Origin: JADKCL01 sp046329055
Lineage (GTDB): Bacteria; Bacteroidota; Bacteroidia; J057; JADKCL01
Reading direction: 5' to 3'
Length of the DNA stretch: 64,000 nt
NCBI GenBank assembly: GCA_046329055.1
Contig: JAXLVK010000015.1
Location: 14,505-78,504 of the forward strand
Under the pieces are notes generated by a model, which saw nothing but the letters and a program-made list of their open reading frames with translations, had not been told where the DNA came from and made no database searches. Below, piece after piece: positions 44,807-53,358 of this stretch. The position numbers and the translations under genes were made by a program. How positions within the stretch are numbered: the stretch's first letter is position 1; every line of letters begins with the position of its first letter.

Positions 44807-44831
44807 TAACGGCCAGCTAGGCCGGCCGTTA
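44807..44831 (-). terminator. Hairpin after the aldehyde dehydrogenase gene
   Basis: TAACGGCC (44807-44814) pairs perfectly with GGCCGTTA (44824-44831). It lies 24 bases downstream of the ALDH stop on the minus strand and upstream of the PrsW gene. A T run (GTTTTTTC) follows on the plus side only. Confidence 0.6.
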
Positions 44832-44854
44832 CAGGAGCTGTTTTTTCAATCGAC

Positions 44855-46402
44855 TCAGATATCGAACACGATGCCCTGCGCCAATGGCAAGTCATCGCTC
44901 CAGTTCAATGTATTCGTTTGGCGGCGCATGTAAGCCCTCCAAGCGTCGCTGCCGCTTTCGCGGCCACCACCGGTTTCCTTCTCTCCGCCAAATGCCCCAC
45001 CGATTTCAGCACCGCTCGTGCCGATGTTGGCGTTGGCGATGCCGCAGTCGCTGCCTTTGTGGCTCAGGAAATACTCGACCTCTTTCATGTTGTCGCTGAA
45101 GATGGACGAGCTCAGGCCCTGTGGGACATCGTTTTGGATGGCGACGGCCTCTTCCAAGGTCTTGTACTTGAGCAGGTACAGAATCGGGGCAAATGTCTCC
45201 TCTTGAACGGATTCGTAGGAGTTTTCAGCCTCGACGATGGCCGGCACCACGTAGTTGCCATTTTCGAAACCTTCGCCGCTGAGGACTTCGCCGCCGAAGA
45301 GGACGCTACCGCCTTCGTTTTGGACAGCCTCCAAGCGATGCTGCATCATCTGTACCGCGTGGCGGTCGATGAGCGGCCCGATCAGGGTGTTCTTGTCCAG
45401 GGGATGCCCGATTTTCGCACGGAGCGAGCCGTAGGCCTTGGTCAGGCTCTCTTTCACGCTCTCGTACATGCTCTCATGGATGATGAGGCGGCGAGTCGTG
45501 GTGCAACGCTGTCCGCAAGTACCCACCGAGCCGAAGAGGACCGCCGGGATGGCGAGCTTCAGGTTGGCATTGGGGGTGATGATGATGGCATTGTTGCCGC
45601 CGAGTTCGAGCAGGCTTTTGCCCAGGCGTCCAGCCACGGCGGTTGCCACGGCCTTGCCCATGCGGGTGCTGCCGGTCGCAGACACGAGGGCCACGCGGCG
45701 GTCATTGCTCATGGACTCGCCGACGAGGCGGTCACCCACGATCAGGCTGAAAACGCCCTCGGGCAGGTTGTTGCGCTTGAGCACGTCGCGCATGATGTTC
45801 ATGCAGGCGATGGCGGTCAGCGGAGTTTTTTCGCTCGGTTTCCAGATCGTGACGTTGCCGCAGATGGCAGACAGCATCGCATTCCATGCCCAAACGGCAA
45901 CCGGGAAGTTGAATGCAGAAATCACGCCCACGAGGCCGAGAGGATGCCATTGCTCGTACATGCGGTGCATCGGGCGCTCGCTGTGCATGGTCAAGCCATA
46001 CAACTGACGGCTGAGACCGACCGCGAAGTCGCAGATGTCGATCATTTCCTGCACCTCGCCCAAGCCTTCTTGGTAGATCTTGCCCATTTCCATGGTCACG
46101 AGCTTGCCCAGGGCCTCCTTTTTCTCGCGAAGCGCGTCGCCGATTTGGCGGACGATCTCGCCACGCTTAGGGGCAGGCACCATGCGCCATTGCAGGAATG
46201 CTGCCTCAGATTGGGCGATCACGGCCTCATACTCGGCCTGACCTGCCATTTGCACGCTGCCCAGGAAGCGGCCGTCGGCCGGGGAATGGACGGCGATGAA
46301 CTCGCCAGCGGAAGCGTTGCCGGACTTCAAGCCTGTGCTCCAGCAGGGATTCTGCTCAGAGAGGCCGAGTTCAGCGATGAATTCTTCGGTTTTCACCAAC
46401 AT
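44855..46402 (-). CDS. ALDH7-like aldehyde dehydrogenase (aminoadipate semialdehyde type)
   Basis: This 515-aa protein is a full aldehyde dehydrogenase. SATGSTRMGKAV is the NAD-binding loop, LLELGGNNAIII carries the catalytic Glu, and GTCGQRCTTTRRLIIHE the catalytic Cys. The C-terminal NIGTSGAEIGGAFGGEKETG and RESGSDAWRAYMRRQTN are diagnostic of the ALDH7A1/antiquitin branch, which oxidises alpha-aminoadipate semialdehyde in lysine breakdown. No signal peptide. It begins 27 bases after the DUF4920 gene stop, so the two may share a message. Confidence 0.92.
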   Translation of the reverse strand: MLVKTEEFIAELGLSEQNPCWSTGLKSGNASAGEFIAVHSPADGRFLGSVQMAGQAEYEAVIAQSEAAFLQWRMVPAPKRGEIVRQIGDALREKKEALGKLVTMEMGKIYQEGLGEVQEMIDICDFAVGLSRQLYGLTMHSERPMHRMYEQWHPLGLVGVISAFNFPVAVWAWNAMLSAICGNVTIWKPSEKTPLTAIACMNIMRDVLKRNNLPEGVFSLIVGDRLVGESMSNDRRVALVSATGSTRMGKAVATAVAGRLGKSLLELGGNNAIIITPNANLKLAIPAVLFGSVGTCGQRCTTTRRLIIHESMYESVKESLTKAYGSLRAKIGHPLDKNTLIGPLIDRHAVQMMQHRLEAVQNEGGSVLFGGEVLSGEGFENGNYVVPAIVEAENSYESVQEETFAPILYLLKYKTLEEAVAIQNDVPQGLSSSIFSDNMKEVEYFLSHKGSDCGIANANIGTSGAEIGGAFGGEKETGGGRESGSDAWRAYMRRQTNTLNWSDDLPLAQGIVFDI

Positions 46403-46429
46403 GTTCTATGAAGATTGGGTGGTGGGAAA

Positions 46430-47005
46430 TCAGTGAGCGGATTCGGCGGAAGGCTCGATCAAGACGCCGTCGGCCATGAAGGTGACGCGCTCCTCAGGCT
46501 TGGTGATCTTGGCGATCTCCTCCTTGGTTTGGCCGGCATCTTCGGCGAAGTGCTTCAGCTCATCCACGGAAACCATTTCCTTGTAGGCCCAGCCTTCGAT
46601 GACAGCGGGTTTGCCAGCGGAGTTTTTGGGGACAAAGAAGCCGTAGTCTTTGAATTTCACGGTCATTTCCTGCTCGCCAGCGAGGGGCATCTTCATCCAG
46701 CAGCCTTTGGCTTGGCAGCAGGAGTTGATGGTGCCACTGACCTTTACGCGGATGCTGTCTTGGCCTTTCAGTTTCCCGACGAGGTCCTTGGATGCAATCG
46801 CACCCTCAGCAGTCACGGCTGCACCGAAAACGCCAGTGGCATCGGGATCGGGCAGTGCAACTTCCTCTTCAGCGGCCTCCTCATTGGCTTTGGCGGAGTC
46901 ACCCACCAGTTCGCCGTGGGCATTGCCAGCATCAGTGTTGGCGGATTTGTCGCAGGCAAAGAGGCCCAGACAGAGCATCATCATTACCGGAATCAACTTT
47001 TTCAT
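46430..47005 (-). CDS. DUF4920 lipoprotein
   Basis: This 191-aa protein has a lipoprotein signal peptide (MKKLIPVMMMLCLGLFAC) and a DUF4920 domain: FGAAVTAEGAIASKDLVGKL, then VSGTINSCCQAKGCWMKMPL with the conserved CCQAKGCWM cysteines, and FKDYGFFVPKNSAGKPAVIE. The conserved Cys-rich loop suggests metal binding; the family function is unknown. Upstream on the minus strand TAAATTTG (47033-47040) is a good -7 box, without a clear -33. It is probably anchored in an envelope membrane, facing the periplasm. Confidence 0.85.
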   Translation of the reverse strand: MKKLIPVMMMLCLGLFACDKSANTDAGNAHGELVGDSAKANEEAAEEEVALPDPDATGVFGAAVTAEGAIASKDLVGKLKGQDSIRVKVSGTINSCCQAKGCWMKMPLAGEQEMTVKFKDYGFFVPKNSAGKPAVIEGWAYKEMVSVDELKHFAEDAGQTKEEIAKITKPEERVTFMADGVLIEPSAESAH

Positions 47006-47050
47006 TTTCAGCGATCAATTGAATTGAGGCCGCAAATTTAGGGAAAATTT

Positions 47051-47449
47051 GTGAGGCTGGGAGTGGAATCCGAGATGCGATTTGGTCGCAGGAGTGCCAT
47101 TGGTTACATTCAGGACATGTTGCATATCGTGGTTCATGGCGGGAGTAAGGTCGGCGCGATCCATGCTGTCAAGGGTCATCTTGACCTCATGATGGGCGAG
47201 ATCGTGGATCGGATCAGCAATTGGAGGCCCATGTTTTCATTTGAGCCCACCGATGTCGATGCGAAAATGGTCAGGGAGTTGTTGGAGGATTTGAGGTGTG
47301 CAGGAGCGGAGTACCTCCTGATGGAGGACATTGATGGAAAAATGGAGGTGATTGCGGCGGAGTTGTTCATGAACTTGCTGGATCAGGGAGTGGAAATCAG
47401 CCGGCAGGTTCGCCGGGACATGGCGCGTGAGATGGGGGAGGAGGAATGA
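47051..47449 (+). CDS. Small hypothetical protein
   Basis: The frame begins at a GTG (47051); ATG codons at 47075 and 47117 are alternatives, and MLHIVVHGGSKVGAIHAVKG (47117) looks the most natural start. The product, 110-132 aa, is soluble and charged, with VRELLEDLRCAGAEYLLMED and a basic/acidic tail. No family is recognised. It is divergent from the DUF4920 gene. Confidence 0.5.
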   Translation: MRLGVESEMRFGRRSAIGYIQDMLHIVVHGGSKVGAIHAVKGHLDLMMGEIVDRISNWRPMFSFEPTDVDAKMVRELLEDLRCAGAEYLLMEDIDGKMEVIAAELFMNLLDQGVEISRQVRRDMAREMGEEE

Positions 47450-47581
47450 AATGAATGTTGCTATTGTTAGCGGTTTGCTTGCATTTGTGCTTGTTTTGCT
47501 TGATATTTGCTTCATAATGTAGCGATTCCCATCCTGATTGGGATTCGGGTAGTTTTCAAATGAAACTGTTGATCTGTAGCG

Positions 47582-48595
47582 ATGGAAAATCCTTCAAGCA
47601 ATGACATCATCATTTACACTGGCCCGCAGGGGCATGTCCGTGTCGAGGTAATCTACGAGGGCGAGACCTTTTGGCTGAGTCAGAAGCGGATTGCGGAGCT
47701 GTTTGGGGTGGACGTTCGAACGGTGAATGAGCATCTGAAGAACATTTACAGCACCAATGAATTGCCGAGGGAGGGAACTATCCGGATTTTCCGGATAGTT
47801 CAAACTGAGGGTAGCCGAACAGTGGCTCGCGAGGTCCAATGCTGCAATTTGGACGCGATCATCGCCGTAGGATATCGGGTCAGCAGTTTTCAAGCTACGC
47901 AGTTCAGGATTTGGGCGACCAAGACCTTGAAGGAATTCATCATCAAGGGATTTGTCCTGGACGATGAGCGCTTGAAGCAAGGAAGCCGGTTCGGCAAGGA
48001 CTACTTTCAAGAGTTGCTGGAGCGCATTCGCGAAATCCGCGCCAGCGAAAGACGATTTTACCTCAAGCTCACCGACCTCTTCGAGCAGTGCAGCATCGAC
48101 TACGATCCGAAGTCGGACATCACGCGGAAGTTTTTCAAAACCGTGCAGAACAAGCTGCATTGGGCCATCACGGGAAAGACAGCCGCCGAGATTGTGGCTG
48201 ACCGGGCCAAACTTTCGGCACCGAACATGGGGCTCATGACCTGGAAGGATGCGCCGAAAGGCAAGATTCACAAATCCGACGTGACCATTGCCAAGAACTA
48301 CATGTCCGAAAAGGAAATCAGGCAATTGGAGCGGGTGGTCTCGATGTACCTGGACTATGCCGAAAACCAAGCTGAGCGGCAGATTTCAATGAAAATGCAA
48401 GATTGGGTCAAGAAATTGGATGCCTTCCTGCAGTTCAACGAATACGACTTGCTCATGGATGGTGGCAAGGTGTCGGCGGAGATTGCAAAGAAATTGGCGG
48501 AAAATGTATGGGATCAGTACCGCCCCGTTCAGGATGCCCAGTTCGAGAGCGATTTCGAGCAGGAGCTGAAGCAGTTGCTTTCGAGCAGAATGTGA
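47582..48595 (+). CDS. rhuM: RhuM-family protein
   Basis: This 337-aa protein matches RhuM across its length: FWLSQKRIAELFGVDVRTVN as an N-terminal HTH-like motif, VQCCNLDAIIAVGYRVSSFQ, FRIWATKTLKEFIIKGFVLD, and a C-terminal FIC/DOC-adjacent helical domain (KNYMSEKEIRQLERVVSMYL). RhuM was named from a Salmonella pathogenicity island; related proteins are scattered in accessory DNA of many bacteria and their activity is not settled. It stands alone here, without restriction-modification genes. A perfect CTATCCGGA...TCCGGATAG palindrome lies within the coding sequence (about 47777-47797). Confidence 0.9.
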   Translation: MENPSSNDIIIYTGPQGHVRVEVIYEGETFWLSQKRIAELFGVDVRTVNEHLKNIYSTNELPREGTIRIFRIVQTEGSRTVAREVQCCNLDAIIAVGYRVSSFQATQFRIWATKTLKEFIIKGFVLDDERLKQGSRFGKDYFQELLERIREIRASERRFYLKLTDLFEQCSIDYDPKSDITRKFFKTVQNKLHWAITGKTAAEIVADRAKLSAPNMGLMTWKDAPKGKIHKSDVTIAKNYMSEKEIRQLERVVSMYLDYAENQAERQISMKMQDWVKKLDAFLQFNEYDLLMDGGKVSAEIAKKLAENVWDQYRPVQDAQFESDFEQELKQLLSSRM

Positions 48596-48657
48596 TCCGT
48601 GTTCCGCTTCCTTCCCGTGATAGCGATCAATGCCGCAATCGCGCGTTCGATCCTCGA

Positions 48658-49443
48658 TCAGAACGTCACACCAGCTCGCATCATCCCAAATCCGCTCTCG
48701 GATTGCTGCCTCGCATCAGGATTGAAGCCGTTGGTCCCGGTCTTCCAATGGATTTGCAAGACATGGATTCCTGCGCTGAAGTGAAGTGCTACCCTTGGTG
48801 AAACACAGTAGCTCACGCCTACTCCTGGAGCGGCGTAAGTGCCACCAGAAAGAAATTCATCCGTGACCACGGTTTGCCCCAGATTGACCCGGCGCCACGC
48901 GAAGGCATGGCCGATTCCAAGGCTGAGCGTCGGTGAAAATCGCCTGTTCAGGCACCGAACCTGGCAATCGGCTGCCAACGGAACTGCTGTGAGACTTCCA
49001 AACCGTTGCACGCCCAGCTCCAGCCCAAGTGAAAACCTTGTGGTAAAGTTGTAACTGACGCAGCCATTGACGGTGAATCCACGTTCGTGGCCGAGCTGAT
49101 GCCTTGGAAAGTCCCAAAACGCGAACTGCTCAAGCCCAACCTCGGCCCGAAATGCAACCTTCCTCGGACGAAAAACGCCCAGAATCGTGTCGGCGGCCAA
49201 GTGCGCGCGTTGCCAATCCCTTTGGACGACGCTGTCCACATCGGATTTGTTGAACCAGAGGATACTAAGGTCAGCAGTTTGCAGCTTTACCTTGGCGGCA
49301 TTCTCTTGCGGTAAAATCTTGCCTTCATAGACCTTGCCGCCTTTGATGAACACCCGATCGAGGCTTTTCATCCTCTGGCCGAGCAGCCAGCTTGGAGCGA
49401 GAAAAACGATACACAAAGTGAAAAGTCGAACAAATTTGCGCAT
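48658..49443 (-). CDS. Probable outer-membrane beta-barrel protein
   Basis: This 261-aa protein has a signal peptide (MRKFVRLFTLCIVFLAPSWL...GQ), a short N-terminal domain (SLDRVFIKGGKVYEGKILPQ) of the kind that precedes Bacteroidota barrels, and then alternating strands (FSLGLELGVQRFGSLTAVPL, PTLSLGIGHAFAWRRVNLGQ) ending GFGMMRAGVTF with a terminal Phe. It is likely an outer-membrane barrel of unknown function. Confidence 0.65.
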   Translation of the reverse strand: MRKFVRLFTLCIVFLAPSWLLGQRMKSLDRVFIKGGKVYEGKILPQENAAKVKLQTADLSILWFNKSDVDSVVQRDWQRAHLAADTILGVFRPRKVAFRAEVGLEQFAFWDFPRHQLGHERGFTVNGCVSYNFTTRFSLGLELGVQRFGSLTAVPLAADCQVRCLNRRFSPTLSLGIGHAFAWRRVNLGQTVVTDEFLSGGTYAAPGVGVSYCVSPRVALHFSAGIHVLQIHWKTGTNGFNPDARQQSESGFGMMRAGVTF

Positions 49444-49516
49444 GGATGGTCTTTCTTTGAATAGGTCAAAATGACACTTTTTTAGCTCAATTCCTATTTT
49501 CTAAATCTATTCTGCG

Positions 49517-50488
49517 TTGAAAAAGTACTTCATCACCGGAGCAAGTGGCTTCATCGGCGGGGCGATCGCTCGGAGGTTGGCACCAGACAATTGGGTGTTG
49601 GCAATGGCGCGGTCCTCCAGCTCAAGCAAGAAGATCGAGGCGCTCGGCGCAAGGCCATTGCTCTGCACGCTGGACACCATCGAGGCCGGGATGTTGAAGG
49701 GCTGCGACGCCGTGATCCACTGTGCGGCGTATGTGGAGCCTTGGGGCCGATTCCAGGACTTTTATGACGTGAATGTCACCGGAACCAAGCGCCTCATCGA
49801 GGCCGCCAAGGCCGCCGGGGTGAAGCGATTCATTTTGATCAGCACGGAGGCAGCCCTTTTCTACGGTCAGGACATGCTGGACATCGACGAGACCTATCCC
49901 TACCCGGCGAGGAGTCCATTTTATTACAGCGAAACCAAGCGGCAGGCGGAGCAACTCGTCCTGCAAGCCAACATCCCCGGTCAATTCGAGACCATTGCCC
50001 TGCGGCCGCGCCTTGTATGGGGGCCCGGCGACGAAACCATCCTCGTCAACCTGAGCGAAATGGTGGACAAGGGCAACTTCCGCTGGATCGATGGCGGAAA
50101 TTACCAGACCAGCACCTGCCACGTGGCGAACATCGTGGAGGCGACTGTGCGGGCCCTCGATCATGGACGGGGCGGCGAGGCCTACTTCATCACGGATGGC
50201 GAGGTGACCACCATGCGGGAATTCCTTACCGCATTGCTCGGGACCGTGGGCCGTCACCCCTCCAACAAAAGCGTGCCTGGTGGCTTGCTCCGCTTCGGCG
50301 CCTGGTGCATTGAGGCGGTGTGGAAACTCTTCCGCATTCGCAAGAAGCCACCCGTGACCCGATTCAGCGCCGCCATCATGTCCGCCAACTGCACCATCCG
50401 CATCGACAAGGCGCGTCGCGAGCTGGGTTACAGCCCGGTCATCACGGTGCAAGAAGGGCTTCGGCAGCTTTCCACTCCTGCCAGGTAA
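49517..50488 (+). CDS. NAD(P)-dependent epimerase/3-beta-HSD-like dehydrogenase
   Basis: The frame begins at a TTG (49517) that codes the usual N-terminus LKKYFITGASGFIGGAIARR. The 323-aa product has the extended-SDR Rossmann motif GASGFIG (8-14), YxxxK at Y137-K141 (FYYSETKRQAEQL), and WGPGDETILVNLSEM, as in 3-beta-hydroxysteroid dehydrogenase-like and epimerase subfamilies. The substrate is unknown; it may be a sugar nucleotide, isoprenoid or steroid-like compound. Confidence 0.85.
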   Translation: MKKYFITGASGFIGGAIARRLAPDNWVLAMARSSSSSKKIEALGARPLLCTLDTIEAGMLKGCDAVIHCAAYVEPWGRFQDFYDVNVTGTKRLIEAAKAAGVKRFILISTEAALFYGQDMLDIDETYPYPARSPFYYSETKRQAEQLVLQANIPGQFETIALRPRLVWGPGDETILVNLSEMVDKGNFRWIDGGNYQTSTCHVANIVEATVRALDHGRGGEAYFITDGEVTTMREFLTALLGTVGRHPSNKSVPGGLLRFGAWCIEAVWKLFRIRKKPPVTRFSAAIMSANCTIRIDKARRELGYSPVITVQEGLRQLSTPAR

Positions 50489-50594
50489 GTCCCAGCTTTT
50501 TCAGGAAGAGACGAATCATTCGCACGATCCTGAATACCAGGCGCATGATTTTGCTCGGTCGCTGAGTCCTAGTGGGCTTCCTGCTCCACCGCAT

Positions 50595-51545
50595 TCACCA
50601 GAGGTTGAGCTTCCAGAACACGGGCTTGGTCGAGATGCGTTCGCTCAATTTCTCCCGCAGGTCCCGCCTCATCTGCCCCCATGAACGCGACAGGAAGGCC
50701 GGGATCTCGTGTGTTTGCTGGAACCCGAACCTCCTCGGCAATTCCTGGTACAGGGACACGGGCGGCTTCGATCCCAATGAAATGCCCTTGAGCTGCGCCC
50801 CGGTCGCCCCGGAGTGCATGTAAATCGAACAAATGCCCAACTCGTCCCTCAGAAATTCCAATGCCGCACAGAGCATCGCCTCGGCCCAGATCGCTTCCAA
50901 CGGTGCCACACGCTCATCGTAGTACTGCTTGAACCGGAAATCCCGCATCAGTTGGAAGCGGAAGTATTCCGCGTCGGTGTCGAAGTCCCAGGTCTCCACG
51001 CCTTGCAGCATCGACCTGCTGTTGCGCAGCCAGTCCGTCTGCACCTCCTCGATCAGCGCCTCCCCCGTGTCCCAGTCGAAATCCAGCCGACACCAGGCCA
51101 TGTTGAAGCCGTCCCCTGCCTGCATGTGGTTGCGCCTCCGCAACTCACTCACCACAAATCCCAATCCCCAGCGGCAGGATTGCGCTACGAAGTCCTCCGG
51201 GAAATCCAGTCTCAGCACCACGTTCGTGCCGGGTCGTGTCGTCTGCTCGCCATCCCAGCGTCCCCAACCCCAGGTCTGAAGCGACCGTGTCAACCTGAAA
51301 TCCGTCGGCCCTTTTGTGGCTTCCAGTACTGCCGGGGTGATGTTGGCATGTTGGGCGCAGAGTCCCTTGATGAGCGGCTTGTCCAGCAGCCGTGCGAACG
51401 GCCCCTGCTTGAGCGACCTGACGGTGGCTCCTTCGCCCACGATCCATCTCAGCAGGCTCAGGGCATACCTGTCCTTGTAATATGAAAATGACGCAAGCTG
51501 ACTTCCAAACAAGGAAATCACGTCACTTGCTTCTGCATAGTGCAT
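50595..51545 (-). CDS. Hypothetical protein with EVQTDW motif
   Basis: The start is taken at MHYAEASDVISLFGSQLASF (51545); the frame is open to 51608. The 316-aa product is soluble. It contains ALIEEVQTDWLRNSRS and a later LEFLRDELGICSIYMHSGAT. This order (acidic EIQSDW-like motif, W-xE helix, then G-xx-I-x-H/W-S/T-G) resembles a domain I recall from large phage polyvalent proteins and some toxins. That likeness is from memory and partial. Function unknown. Confidence 0.6.
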   Translation of the reverse strand: MHYAEASDVISLFGSQLASFSYYKDRYALSLLRWIVGEGATVRSLKQGPFARLLDKPLIKGLCAQHANITPAVLEATKGPTDFRLTRSLQTWGWGRWDGEQTTRPGTNVVLRLDFPEDFVAQSCRWGLGFVVSELRRRNHMQAGDGFNMAWCRLDFDWDTGEALIEEVQTDWLRNSRSMLQGVETWDFDTDAEYFRFQLMRDFRFKQYYDERVAPLEAIWAEAMLCAALEFLRDELGICSIYMHSGATGAQLKGISLGSKPPVSLYQELPRRFGFQQTHEIPAFLSRSWGQMRRDLREKLSERISTKPVFWKLNLW

Positions 51546-51771
51546 GGTAATTGAAAAAGTAAAATGTTGGTGTAAGTGGCGGACGGAGAGGTCACGCCAA
51601 CAAATCAATCGTCAGTATTCCGAAGGGAAGGGTGCCCGGAATCAGGGCTTGTTACGACGCAGGGTACGCATGGTCATCAATTTGCTTGAAAAATAGTCCC
51701 AGATGGCTCGATGGACTCATTGCCGGTCGCCACCTGCCAGACTTGGTGTCTGAGTCAACGGTTTCTGGGGA

Positions 51772-52299
51772 TCAATGGGGCGGGCCGCCGGGGCCATCGG
51801 GCCCATGATGACCCATCGGGCGATTCTCCGGTTGATTGGGGCGGGAGAGGATTTTGGGCAAAATCTCAATGAAATGGGCGGCCTGCTCGGGGTTGCACAG
51901 CGCAAGCACATCCATGAAATGCTGGTACCTGTCCATCTCCGCCTGCGCCTGCGCCTGTCCGATCTTTGCAAATGCGGCCTTCACCACCGCCGTGTCTTGG
52001 CCCGGTTTCCCAAATTCCTTGAATGCTTCCAAGCGTGCGGCGACGATCTGATTCCGGTACCCATCCATCCGCTCGAAATGCGGCTTCTGCAAGGCCATGA
52101 ACTTTTCCATCTGCTCCTCCTTCAATCCAATCTCCCCTGCCAACCCATGCGGGCGGCCATGAGGTGGGTGTGGAGGCGGCCCAAAACCAGCAACTTGCTG
52201 AGGAGGCCGGAACCATACGAGCACCAGCACCAGCACGTTCAGCGCGACCAGCAATGTGACCAAGATCCAAGGCAGCCGCTGATTTCCAAATGTTTGCAT
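51772..52299 (-). CDS. Spy/CpxP-like periplasmic stress protein
   Basis: This 175-aa protein has an N-terminal signal anchor (LPWILVTLLVALNVLVLVLV), a Pro/His/Gly linker, and a four-helix region with LKEEQMEKFMALQKPHFERM and FIEILPKILSRPNQPEN, as in the Spy/CpxP/CnrX heavy-metal-sensor family. The His-rich tail (MGHHGPDGPGGPPH) could bind metal. In related operons this protein modulates an ECF sigma/anti-sigma pair; here it is the last gene of such a unit. Confidence 0.8.
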   Translation of the reverse strand: MQTFGNQRLPWILVTLLVALNVLVLVLVWFRPPQQVAGFGPPPHPPHGRPHGLAGEIGLKEEQMEKFMALQKPHFERMDGYRNQIVAARLEAFKEFGKPGQDTAVVKAAFAKIGQAQAQAEMDRYQHFMDVLALCNPEQAAHFIEILPKILSRPNQPENRPMGHHGPDGPGGPPH

Positions 52300-52302
52300 G
52301 GC

Positions 52303-52626
52303 TCAGTAGAGATTGTTGTCCAGTGAGTATTCGGAGCGGATGTCCTCGATGGCGTCCGTCCGCTGATCAAAATTCCCATGTTCATGCGATTTCCGGTTCC
52401 ATTGGATCAACGTGAAGACGTTCACGGCCACCACAATCGCAGCGGCGGCAGCAATCCATACGATCCGCGCCTGTCTCCGGTGCATGGAAACGCTCGGCTT
52501 CACCTCCTTGGTCAATCGCGCCATCACCCTCTCCTCCAGCCCAGCAGGGGGTATCACCGGATGCAACTCATCCAGCAGCCCCATCGTGGCTTCCACTTCC
52601 CGTCGTATGTCCTTTTCGTCTTTCAT
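52303..52626 (-). CDS. Putative anti-sigma factor membrane protein
   Basis: This 107-aa protein has a cytoplasmic N-terminal helix bundle (DIRREVEATMGLLDELHPVI), one membrane span at about 54-73 (IVWIAAAAAIVVAVNVFTLI) and a short outer tail. That layout and its position between an ECF sigma gene and a Spy-like gene fit a small anti-sigma factor. It lacks the zinc HxxxCxxC motif of ZAS proteins, so binding must rely on helices alone. It starts 43 bases after the sigma gene stop and ends three bases before the Spy-like gene start. Confidence 0.7.
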   Translation of the reverse strand: MKDEKDIRREVEATMGLLDELHPVIPPAGLEERVMARLTKEVKPSVSMHRRQARIVWIAAAAAIVVAVNVFTLIQWNRKSHEHGNFDQRTDAIEDIRSEYSLDNNLY

Positions 52627-52669
52627 GACTCTTCAGCCTTATAGATGCCGTTGTTGGAATAAACTTGCG

Positions 52670-53245
52670 TCAGCCCTCATCTTGGTAGAACTTCTCCAGC
52701 GTCTTTTGAAGGTTTTTCCTCGCCCGGAAGATCAGCGACTCCACGCTCGCCAGGCTGATGCCCATGATCTCCGCGACCTCCTCGTAGCGATGCCCATCCA
52801 ATTTGTGCATGGTGAACGCCACGCGCTGATTTTCAGGCAGAGAATGCAATGCCGCATGCAGGCGTTGCGCCCGTTCCTGATTTTCCAGCTGGAATCCCGG
52901 GTGATCCACCACATGTCCGCGCACATCCCAGCCTTTTTCCTGCAAGCCGAAAATGGAGAGTAGCATGCCCGCCCGCTTTTTCCTGCTTTTGGACCGGATC
53001 AATTCGAGGGATTTCGTCACCGAGATACGGTAGATCCAAGTAGAGAGGGAGGACCGCTCCTCAAAGGCCCCGATGGACCTGTAAACCTCCAAAAAGACCT
53101 CCTGGGTAAGGTCCTCGGCCTCAGTCCGGTCAAACACGAAATTGAGGCAGGTGTTGAAGACACGGGCCTGGAATTGCTGCACGAGGCGTGAGTAGGCCAT
53201 GGAATCGCCTTTGCGGAGTCGCTCGATGAACAGGGTGTCTTCCAT
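52670..53245 (-). CDS. ECF-type RNA polymerase sigma factor
   Basis: This 191-aa protein has sigma region 2 (NTCLNFVFDRTEAEDLTQEV, then FLEVYRSIGAFEERSSLSTW) and region 4 (RYEEVAEIMGISLASVESLI, then FRARKNLQKTL), the two domains of ECF sigma factors. The linker between them is longer than average. It leads a three-gene minus-strand operon (sigma, anti-sigma, Spy-like), the common stress-sensing layout. It is divergent from the hybrid response regulator, so both may be controlled from the 113-bp gap. Confidence 0.88.
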   Translation of the reverse strand: MEDTLFIERLRKGDSMAYSRLVQQFQARVFNTCLNFVFDRTEAEDLTQEVFLEVYRSIGAFEERSSLSTWIYRISVTKSLELIRSKSRKKRAGMLLSIFGLQEKGWDVRGHVVDHPGFQLENQERAQRLHAALHSLPENQRVAFTMHKLDGHRYEEVAEIMGISLASVESLIFRARKNLQKTLEKFYQDEG

Positions 53246-53358
53246 GCTACCAAGCGGAAAGTTGGAAAAAGCAGCTCAATTCCCCAACTGAGATGGTCGC
53301 GACGCTGCCGGAATGGCGTTTTCTTTTTGTTTACTGCGAAATGCGCTAATTTCAGCAC

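Noticed and set aside
44918..46411. 497-aa plus-strand ORF
   Set aside because: It is the antisense of the well-supported ALDH7-like gene; no recognisable motif, and Ala/His/Asp-rich as expected for an antisense frame of GC-rich coding DNA.
47776..47797. Perfect palindrome CTATCCGGA...TCCGGATAG
   Set aside because: It lies inside the conserved rhuM coding sequence and can be explained by codons for a conserved I-R-I-F-R-I stretch; not called as an operator.
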